From Erysipelotrichaceae bacterium (GTDB lineage: Bacteria > Bacillota_I > Bacilli_A > Erysipelotrichales > Erysipelotrichaceae), in NCBI GenBank assembly GCA_015058955.1, contig SVBJ01000016.1, positions 1-39,499 of the forward strand: a stretch of 39,499 nt of DNA. Direction: 5' to 3'. Position 1 is the stretch's first letter. Every line of letters starts with the position of its first letter. The translations under genes and the position numbers were made by a program. Below are positions 33,755 through 39,499 of this stretch, one piece after another. Below the pieces are notes generated by a model that saw only the letters and a program-made list of their open reading frames with translations, ran no database searches and had not been told where the DNA came from.

Positions 33755-33764
33755 GGATAGTTAT

Positions 33765-34511
33765 TCATGCTTTGATTTGGTGGTACATAAGTCGGTACAG
33801 CAGGTAACTGCCGGCTGTTATGGCACCAAGATATATTAATATTCCCGGCAGTATGCCAAGAGAAACGGATATTTCATGGAATACCGGCTGGGTGGTTGGA
33901 TAGTATGGAGTGATGTAGAACATGTTGGCTTCAACATGGGTGTCGTTGATGATGTGATGGCTGATGATATTTATTACTTCAGCAATTACCGCCATAATAG
34001 CAAATAGAACTATTGCCGGAGTAAAGGACACTTTCTGTCTCTGTCTTAAGATCAGTATGGCGGCAATACATTCAATTATCATGATACCGTGATAGAAAAA
34101 ACCATGAACAAACAGCCAGATCTGCGGTCTCATCATATCGTATGGCAATACCAGGGCAATTATGGCTGCCAGCAGGGAATAGGTGGCCAGAAAGGTTAGT
34201 ACGGTATCCTGTAATTTACCTTTCAGGAAAGGAATAACTATTGAACAGTACATGGCCATGGAACAAAGCTGCCAGGGGAAAAACCAGGCTGATGGTCCGT
34301 CAGTATAGACGTATCTGGGGACAAACCACTGTTTCCATGCTTCACCGATGACCATTATCAGGCCAAGGATTCCCAGTATCCTTATCAGGGTCTGCTGTTT
34401 CCGGTTTTGCATCAGCGCATAAAAAAGAAAAGACAGGACGATTATGCCCGCTAAAATGGCGAGATGAATGAACCCGAATATTTCAGGGGTATGATTAAAA
34501 GTAATGTCCAT
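33765..34511 (-). CDS. TIGR02206/YwaF-family integral membrane protein
   Basis: 248 residues with about seven membrane helices spread over the whole length. The short motif PWQLCSMAMYCSIVIPF (near residues 79-95) resembles the conserved P-x-x-[LH]-C segment of the TIGR02206 (YwaF) family; the C-terminus is ILIYLGAITAGSYLLYRLMYHQIKA in pieces shared with the remnant at 30659-30736. The molecular function of the family is unknown. RBS AAAAGGAG on the minus strand. It is monocistronic and divergent from thyA. Confidence 0.82.
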   Translation of the reverse strand: MDITFNHTPEIFGFIHLAILAGIIVLSFLFYALMQNRKQQTLIRILGILGLIMVIGEAWKQWFVPRYVYTDGPSAWFFPWQLCSMAMYCSIVIPFLKGKLQDTVLTFLATYSLLAAIIALVLPYDMMRPQIWLFVHGFFYHGIMIIECIAAILILRQRQKVSFTPAIVLFAIMAVIAEVINIISHHIINDTHVEANMFYITPYYPTTQPVFHEISVSLGILPGILIYLGAITAGSYLLYRLMYHQIKA

Positions 34512-34529
34512 GTTTTCTCCTTTTCAATC

Positions 34530-34538
34530 ATTATAGCA
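34530..34538 (-). promoter_or_regulatory. YwaF-like gene promoter (extended -10)
   Basis: On the minus strand TGCTATAAT (TATAAT at 34530-34535 with TGn extension), 18 bases before the start codon; -35 weak. Confidence 0.5.
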
Positions 34539-34618
34539 CAGGGAAACAGTGAGGCAGTCCAATGAAAATACTTTCACAGTTTTTTCACTGCTAAGGTAAT
34601 GAAAAATGGTGTCATAAC

Positions 34619-34627
34619 TGTTAAAAT
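34619..34627 (+). promoter_or_regulatory. thyA promoter (extended -10)
   Basis: TGTTAAAAT: TAAAAT (34622-34627) with a TGn extension and no clear -35. RBS GCGAGGA follows before ATG 34653. Confidence 0.45.
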
Positions 34628-34652
34628 ATAAGAAGAACTGCGAGGATATAAT

Positions 34653-35525
34653 ATGAAACAGTACATCGACATGTGTAAATACATTCTGGAAAACGGACAG
34701 CACCGTCAGGACCGTACCGGTACCGGCACTATTTCCGTTTTCGGCTATCAGACAAGATATAATCTGGAGGAAGGCTTTCCTCTGTTAACGACCAAGAAAG
34801 TGTTCTTTAAGGGCATTGCCAAGGAACTGCTGTGGTTTATTTCCGGCTCAACGAATATTCAGCCTCTGGTAAAGGATAACGTCAGGATCTGGAATGAATG
34901 GCCATATGAGAAGTTTAAGAAATCAGACATCTACAATGGCGAAACCATGGAAGAGTTCGTGGAAAGGATCAAGACCGATGATGAATTTGCCCTCAAGTGG
35001 GGTGATTTAGGTCCGGTATATGGCAAGCAGTGGCGTGACTTCTTCGGCACTGACCAGCTGATGAACGTCATTGAGCAGCTCAAGACCAATCCGTTCTCCA
35101 GAAGACACATCGTGGTTGCCTACAACCCGGCTCAGGTCAAGGACATGGCCTTGCCGGCCTGTCATGCGTTCTTCCAGTTTTATGTCAGCGCTGACGGCAA
35201 GAAGCTCTCACTGCAGCTTTATCAGAGAAGCGCCGATACCTTCCTGGGAGTACCTTTCAACATCGCTTCCTATGCCTTACTGTTAACAATGGTGGCACAG
35301 GTCTGCGGTTACGAGCCTTATGAAATGGTACACACCTTCGGTGACCTCCACATCTACAACGACCACCTGGAACAGATCAACGAACAGATCTCCAGAGAAC
35401 CGAGAAAGCTTCCAAAACTGATCATCAATCCGGATGTGAAGGATATCAGAGATTTCAAGTATGAGGATTTCCAGATCGTGGATTATGATCCATGGCCGGC
35501 AATCAAGGGTAAAGTAAGCGTATAG
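34653..35525 (+). CDS. thyA: Thymidylate synthase
   Basis: 290 residues, longer than the 264 of E. coli ThyA because of an insert around residues 85-125, common in other ThyA proteins. Catalytic cysteine in [24 protein letters not shown] binds dUMP phosphate; [27 protein letters not shown]-equivalent [13 protein letters not shown], and the closing [14 protein letters not shown] are typical. It makes dTMP from dUMP with methylene-tetrahydrofolate. The usual partner dihydrofolate reductase does not follow; a pyrimidine-nucleoside phosphorylase does, 17 bases later, so the operon joins dTMP synthesis with thymidine salvage or breakdown. Confidence 0.97.
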   Translation: MKQYIDMCKYILENGQHRQDRTGTGTISVFGYQTRYNLEEGFPLLTTKKVFFKGIAKELLWFISGSTNIQPLVKDNVRIWNEWPYEKFKKSDIYNGETMEEFVERIKTDDEFALKWGDLGPVYGKQWRDFFGTDQLMNVIEQLKTNPFSRRHIVVAYNPAQVKDMALPACHAFFQFYVSADGKKLSLQLYQRSADTFLGVPFNIASYALLLTMVAQVCGYEPYEMVHTFGDLHIYNDHLEQINEQISREPRKLPKLIINPDVKDIRDFKYEDFQIVDYDPWPAIKGKVSV

Positions 35526-35542
35526 AGAAAGGGGAATGAAAG

Positions 35543-36838
35543 ATGCATTTTGTTGATATTATTGAAAAGAAGAAAAGAAAAGAAGTACTGACTGATGAAG
35601 AAATTGAATTCTGGATCAAGGGATATGTTGACGGCAGCATTCCTGACTATCAGGTAAGTGCTCTGTTAATGGCCATTGTTCTCAATGGCATGACTGATGA
35701 AGAGATCTCTACTCTGACCAGATGCATGATGAACAGCGGCGATATCATTGACCTCTCCTCAATTCCGGGAATCAAGGTCGACAAGCATTCCACCGGCGGT
35801 GTTGGCGATAAGACATCACTGTCATTAATGCCGATGGTTGCCAGCTGTGGCGTCAAGGTTGCCAAGATGTCAGGACGCGGCTTAGGCCATACCGGGGGAA
35901 CTCTGGATAAACTGGAATCAATTCCGGGCTTCTCCATTTCACTGACTGAGGAAGAGTTTGTTCAGCAGGTAAGCGATATCGGCATTGCCCTGATAGGGCA
36001 GACCGGTAATCTGGTTCCGGCTGATAAGAAGATATATGCGTTACGTGACGTAACCGGCACGGTTGATTCAATTCCGCTGATTGCCAGCTCCATCATGTCC
36101 AAGAAACTGGCGAGCGGAGCCGATGTCATCGTTCTTGACGTCAAGTACGGTAACGGTGCCTTCATGCCAACCATGGAAAAGGCAGAGGAATTATCTGCTC
36201 AGATGATCAGGATCGGCCAGTCCTTCGGCAAAAAGGTTGCTGCCTGCATCTCTTCAATGGATCAGCCTCTGGGCAATGCCATCGGCAATGCTCTGGAAGT
36301 AAAGGAAGCCATTGATACCTTAAAGGGCAAGGGACCTAAGGACTTCACTGAACTGTGTGTTGTTACCGGTGCGGTAATTCTGGAACAGGCCGGTGTCGGT
36401 ACCCGTGAAGAATGCATCAAGATGATGGAAGACAGCATTTCTTCCGGACGTGCTCTGGAAGTTCTCAAGCAGCTCATCCATGCCCAGGGCGGTGATGAAA
36501 GAGTCGTTGATGATCCTAGACTGCTGCCAAAGGCTCATTACGTAACAAAGCTGAAATCCTACAGAAGCGGTTATGTTCATGATTTGCCGGCTAAGCCGTT
36601 AGGAATTCTGGCCATGAATCTGGGTGCCGGACGTGAACACATTGATGACGTTGTTGATCCGGCAGTAGGCATCGTTCTCAACAAGAAGGTTGGCGACCAT
36701 GTCAACAGAGGCGAGGAACTGGCCTTTGTATACCATAACAAGCCGCTGGAAAGAGAATGGCTGCAGCGTTTCTATGAATCAGTAGAACTAGTCAATGAAC
36801 CATTCGAACCGGCTCCGGTAATTGAAAAGGTAATCTAA
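35543..36838 (+). CDS. pdp: Pyrimidine-nucleoside phosphorylase
   Basis: 431 residues. Signature HSTGGVGDKTSLSLMP and KMSGRGLGHTGGTLDKLESIPGF in the first 125 residues bind phosphate and the nucleoside; C-terminal PYNP domain (about 345-431, AGREHIDDVVDPAVGIVLNKKVGDHV). It splits thymidine, uridine and related nucleosides with phosphate. The length and sequence fit Pdp of Bacillota; specificity versus thymidine-only DeoA cannot be told here. RBS AAAGGGG. Directly abuts the next gene (no gap). Confidence 0.95.
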   Translation: MHFVDIIEKKKRKEVLTDEEIEFWIKGYVDGSIPDYQVSALLMAIVLNGMTDEEISTLTRCMMNSGDIIDLSSIPGIKVDKHSTGGVGDKTSLSLMPMVASCGVKVAKMSGRGLGHTGGTLDKLESIPGFSISLTEEEFVQQVSDIGIALIGQTGNLVPADKKIYALRDVTGTVDSIPLIASSIMSKKLASGADVIVLDVKYGNGAFMPTMEKAEELSAQMIRIGQSFGKKVAACISSMDQPLGNAIGNALEVKEAIDTLKGKGPKDFTELCVVTGAVILEQAGVGTREECIKMMEDSISSGRALEVLKQLIHAQGGDERVVDDPRLLPKAHYVTKLKSYRSGYVHDLPAKPLGILAMNLGAGREHIDDVVDPAVGIVLNKKVGDHVNRGEELAFVYHNKPLEREWLQRFYESVELVNEPFEPAPVIEKVI

Positions 36839-37138
36839 ATGAAACAGGTCGACAGAATCAGAAAGATGGAGTCCATCATGGACAATGCCAAGGCTGCCAT
36901 TGACAGACTTGACGGTGCTCTGGAAGAATACAATGCCCTGAAGAAGGACATTGACAAACTGGCTGCCTATTACGAAAGCCAGCAGTGGCTTAAGGACTTT
37001 ACCGATGATGAAAAAGGCAAGCTGCCAACTGATCTCAAGCGCGGTGTACTGTCCGAAGATGGGGTATATGATTTGCTGGAAGATGAAAGAGAACTGATCG
37101 GAAAGCTGTTAAAGACAGTAAACGGTTATATTAAGTAG
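36839..37138 (+). CDS. DUF4298-like small helical protein
   Basis: 99 residues, mostly alpha-helical. The pattern LAAYYESQQWLKDFTDDEKGKLPTDLKRGVLSEDGVYDLLEDE, in pieces, matches the DUF4298 family (central YY-S-x-W-x-x-D and GVLSED). Function unknown. The ATG directly follows the phosphorylase stop codon, so it is co-translated with pdp. It has no signal peptide or membrane segment, so it is cytoplasmic. Confidence 0.8.
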   Translation: MKQVDRIRKMESIMDNAKAAIDRLDGALEEYNALKKDIDKLAAYYESQQWLKDFTDDEKGKLPTDLKRGVLSEDGVYDLLEDERELIGKLLKTVNGYIK

Positions 37139-37143
37139 AAGTC

Positions 37144-37175
37144 AGAGCTCCGCAATTACGGAGCTCTTAATTGGT
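37144..37175 (+). terminator. Hairpin after the DUF4298 gene
   Basis: AGAGCTCCG (37144-37152) pairs perfectly with CGGAGCTCT (37159-37167), followed only by TTAATTGGTTT, so the stem is strong but the T tract is poor. Confidence 0.65.
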
Positions 37176-37217
37176 TTGAAATGCTGCTGGTTTACCGGCA
37201 ACAATAAAGGGGTATAT

Positions 37218-39374
37218 ATGAAAAGAGTATTAAAAATCATTCTTGTTGTGGCAATTGTATTTACAGGTATTTTTACCTGGAATCCTGTACATGCTGAAGA
37301 GAAGGCAGAAATTGAAAGGCTTTACGGTTCCAACCGTTACCAGACGAGTCTTACTGTTGCTGCTGAACTGAAGGATGTACTGGGAAAGGAACAATTCTCG
37401 TCAGTTGTATTGACAACAGGCAGTAACTTCGCAGATGCCTTAAGCGGTGCATATCTGGCTAACACTAATAACGCGCCAGTGATTCTTATTAACGGTAATT
37501 CTGCTGCCGATGTTCAGACATTTCTCAGGGATAATCTGGAAAAAAGAGGTAATGTATATGTTCTGGGCGGTGAAAACGCGGTGCCTTCTTCCTGGCTGGG
37601 AAATCTTAAAGACAGATTTTCAATTATCAGATTGGAAGGCAGTAACCGTTATGGAACCAACATCAACATTCTTAATGAAGTGGAATATGAGGGTGGTGAA
37701 ATACTGGTTTGTACCGGAAATGGGTTTGCAGACAGTTTAAGCGCAAGTGCTGTCGATATTCCTATTCTGCTGGTTAACACGGCACTTAATGATGAACAGA
37801 AGAAATTCCTAAAGGATAAGAAAGACATCAAGTTCATTATTATTGGCGGTGAGGCAGCTGTATCTAACAGTGTTGCCGGTGAATTGGTAAGATACGGCAG
37901 CGTTGAAAGAGTCTATGGTGCAAACAGATATGAAACATCAGCCAAAATAGCTGAGAGATTCTTTGATAATCCTGAACAGGTCGTTCTGGCGTTTGGTAAT
38001 ACCTTCCCGGATGGTTTAAGTGGTGGCCCGCTGGCTTATGCCTGCAATGCTCCTTTACTTCTGGTCAATTCAACTGATAATGGAAGCAAATTTGCTGTAA
38101 AATACACTGCTGACAGTGTTGGTAAAGGATATGTATTAGGCGGCAGCGGTTTGATCGATGATAAGACAGCAGGGAAAATAATTGTCCCTGTTGAAGAAAA
38201 GGCCCAGGAAATCATACTGTGGCATACCTGGACATCCGAGAGTGAACGGTTAATTGCAGACATTGTTGAGGCATTCAACGCTGAAAACAAAGGCAAGTAT
38301 CATGTGACTCAGGAAACTCAACCATTTGACGGTTTTGATAGCAAGACTTATGAAGCTGTTATAAGTGGTAATGGTCCAAGTCTTGTAATTTCGTATCCTA
38401 ATACTGTCGGATCATATGTTGAAAAAGGAGTTTTGCTGGATTTCGGTAAATACTTTATGGACTCTGATTATAAAGACCGTGTTGGGGCAGGAATTTATAA
38501 AGCGTCAACGGATTTCGGAGATGGTGGATTATATGCTATAGCCACAACACTTACCGGCCAGGTGATGTTTTATAATAAAGACCTTTTGGAAAAGTACAAT
38601 CTTACTGTTCCGACTACATGGGATGAATTGTATGATGCCTGTAAGACTGTAGTGGATGGTGAAAAAGCTGCTGGTAATAATATTATGGGATTTGGTCCGG
38701 ATTCATATGACGCAATGGCTATTATCGCACTTGAGCAGCTGGGGCTTCACTATATTGATGATGCACACACTGCAGCTGATTGGACAGATGATAAGTTCAT
38801 TAATTGGCTAAACTGGTGGAAGAAAGCCGAAGAAGATGGTTACTTCCGGCTATTAGATGCTGAAGGATATCACTCCGGACCATTTGGGAACGGAAACTAC
38901 CTTTGCTACATGGGTTCATCTGCAGGTGCGGCATACATCTTTCCTGATGGATTCACAGTAGCTACAGGATCTGTTCCGCAGGTTGTAGATGGCAAGGTTT
39001 ATAATGAAGTTACATCACGTGCTCTGATTGGCTTTACCAAGGACAATAAAACAGATGAAGGCGCAGCTGAGTTTGTCAAGTACTTCATCCAGTCACAAAA
39101 TAATCTGCAAATGTGTAAACTGTACAACGCAAGTACTCCATTTAAAGATGTCGAAGAAACTGATGCCTGTCAGCAGTATTATAAGGAAAATATTGCTGCT
39201 GGAGCTTTGGCTGAATTGGTTCCAAATTCAGGTTTAAGACCAGCTGTAACGGGCGAATTAGAGGCCAGAGAAGCATTAAAGGCTGCCATAACAGAAATAC
39301 TCTACCAGGATGCTGATGCATACCAGGCATTGTTAAAGGCCCAGCAGATTGCTAATGCTGAACTGGCAAAGTGA
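37218..39374 (+). CDS. Cell-wall-binding repeat protein fused to an ABC-type solute-binding domain
   Basis: 718 residues from ATG 37218 (AAAGGGG 5 bases upstream). Signal peptide 1-26 (cut at VHA-EE), not a lipobox. Three CWBR2 (PF04122) repeats follow, beginning ERLYGSNRYQTS (34-45), IRLEGSNRYGTN and ERVYGANRYETS, each with a later FADALSG/FADSLSA/FPDGLSGG motif. From about residue 330 (EIILWHTWTSESERLIADIV) to the end is a bacterial extracellular solute-binding fold of the sugar-binding type (MFYNKDLLEKYNLTVPTTWDEL; NGNYLCYMGSSAG). CWBR2 repeats hold proteins on wall polymers in other Firmicutes. No ABC permease is adjacent within the window. Ligand unknown. Confidence 0.88.
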   Translation: MKRVLKIILVVAIVFTGIFTWNPVHAEEKAEIERLYGSNRYQTSLTVAAELKDVLGKEQFSSVVLTTGSNFADALSGAYLANTNNAPVILINGNSAADVQTFLRDNLEKRGNVYVLGGENAVPSSWLGNLKDRFSIIRLEGSNRYGTNINILNEVEYEGGEILVCTGNGFADSLSASAVDIPILLVNTALNDEQKKFLKDKKDIKFIIIGGEAAVSNSVAGELVRYGSVERVYGANRYETSAKIAERFFDNPEQVVLAFGNTFPDGLSGGPLAYACNAPLLLVNSTDNGSKFAVKYTADSVGKGYVLGGSGLIDDKTAGKIIVPVEEKAQEIILWHTWTSESERLIADIVEAFNAENKGKYHVTQETQPFDGFDSKTYEAVISGNGPSLVISYPNTVGSYVEKGVLLDFGKYFMDSDYKDRVGAGIYKASTDFGDGGLYAIATTLTGQVMFYNKDLLEKYNLTVPTTWDELYDACKTVVDGEKAAGNNIMGFGPDSYDAMAIIALEQLGLHYIDDAHTAADWTDDKFINWLNWWKKAEEDGYFRLLDAEGYHSGPFGNGNYLCYMGSSAGAAYIFPDGFTVATGSVPQVVDGKVYNEVTSRALIGFTKDNKTDEGAAEFVKYFIQSQNNLQMCKLYNASTPFKDVEETDACQQYYKENIAAGALAELVPNSGLRPAVTGELEAREALKAAITEILYQDADAYQALLKAQQIANAELAK

Positions 39375-39405
39375 TTCAGGATGAATAGTTCAACAAGTAT
39401 CAAGA

Positions 39406-39432
39406 AGACAGTTCAAAACTGTCTCAGTTTGT
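39406..39432 (+). terminator. Probable terminator after the wall-binding protein gene
   Basis: AGACAGTT (39406-39413) pairs perfectly with AACTGTCT (39417-39424), followed by CAGTTTGTT. Strong stem with a short loop and broken T tract. Confidence 0.6.
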
Positions 39433-39499
39433 TGACAAAAGATAATAAACAAAAAAGATAGAAAAATAGTATAATAAAGAAGGAGCAGATAATCCTTGT
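39432..39499 (+). promoter_or_regulatory. Promoter/RBS region of a gene beyond the window
   Basis: TTGACA (39432-39437) and TATAAT (39470-39475) are 32 bases apart, so they do not form one standard promoter; TATAAT probably acts alone or with a weak -35. AAGGAG follows at 39479-39484, indicating that a coding region starts at or just past the window edge. Confidence 0.4.

Larger units (their letters stand above)
33313..33764. other. 452-base intergenic region with palindrome and terminators, no supported gene
   Basis: It contains a TATAAT (33358-33363) next to the palindrome TAGTACTA (33352-33359), a TTGACC (33368-33373), a 16-base perfect palindrome (33377-33392), a GAAA-loop hairpin (33441-33464) and a terminator (33625-33654). 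Three short frames exist: 33 codons from ATG 33394 without an RBS, 16 codons beginning MMRFLPLAES, and 15 codons from GTG 33618 with AAAGGAG upstream. None has recognisable similarity. Another hairpin (GGCAAAG/CTTTGCC, 33710-33725) has no T run. The region may hold a small RNA or decayed gene. Confidence 0.4.

Noticed and set aside
30659-33846. Composite transposon bounded by direct repeats
   Set aside because: The flanking similarity is coding sequence of a ywaF-like gene with synonymous divergence, not an insertion sequence; no transposase, terminal inverted repeats or target-site duplication seen.
39432-39475. TTGACA and TATAAT as one promoter
   Set aside because: The 32-base spacing is far from the 16-18 needed; they cannot work as a standard pair.

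Overview
The window looks like a chromosome segment of a low-to-mid GC, anaerobic Bacillota, most likely from the Erysipelotrichia or a near relative. That placement is inferred. It rests on the Firmicutes-type gene order (rpsD/ezrA/cysteine desulfurase/thiI; ffh...rpsP-khpA-rimM-trmD-rplS-lepB-rbgA-rnhB-dprA-topA-trmFO-xerC-rpsB-tsf), Gram-positive features (EzrA, RbgA, TrmFO, purine-rich Shine-Dalgarno sites, wall-binding repeats) and anaerobe-type oxygen defence (desulfoferrodoxin, flavodiiron protein, rubredoxin). No rRNA, tRNA, CRISPR array, transposase or prophage gene was seen.

Region 1 (1-5.7 kb): a lipoprotein of unknown function, then rpsD on the minus strand with a long structured leader, divergent from an ezrA / cysteine desulfurase / thiI operon (cell division control plus sulfur transfer to tRNA). 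Region 2 (5.7-10.2 kb): a rhamnose catabolism operon, rhaA-rhaD-rhaB, divergent from an AraC-type regulator. Region 3 (10.2-15.0 kb): desulfoferrodoxin (minus), ffh, dinB, and a luxS / MetE-like pair that would make homocysteine and then methylate it. Region 4 (15.1-26.5 kb): the long housekeeping cluster for ribosome assembly, tRNA modification, secretion, replication and recombination, with structured leaders before rplS and rpsB and several hairpins placed directly before the next gene's ribosome binding site. Region 5 (26.6-30.7 kb): an ECF transporter S component with coaX (probably pantothenate uptake and phosphorylation), a small SSB-like protein (minus), and an unusually long flavodiiron protein carrying a flavin-reductase domain and two rubredoxin domains, followed by a free-standing rubredoxin.

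Region 6 (30.66-33.76 kb) is the clearest accessory segment. It is visibly AT-richer than its surroundings and encodes a membrane-embedded XRE-type regulator followed 3 bases later by a secreted amidase-domain protein. It is flanked on the left by a 26-codon remnant, still in frame with its stop codon, of the 3' end of the TIGR02206/YwaF membrane protein gene that lies intact on the right. The two copies are about 83% identical in DNA and differ mainly at synonymous sites, so the remnant probably diverged as a functional gene before it was truncated. Region 7 (33.77-39.5 kb): the intact YwaF-like gene (minus), thyA, a pyrimidine-nucleoside phosphorylase, a DUF4298-like protein, and a large secreted fusion of three cell-wall-binding repeats to an ABC-type solute-binding domain. 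The last 125 bases hold a terminator and the promoter/RBS region of a gene that starts outside the window.
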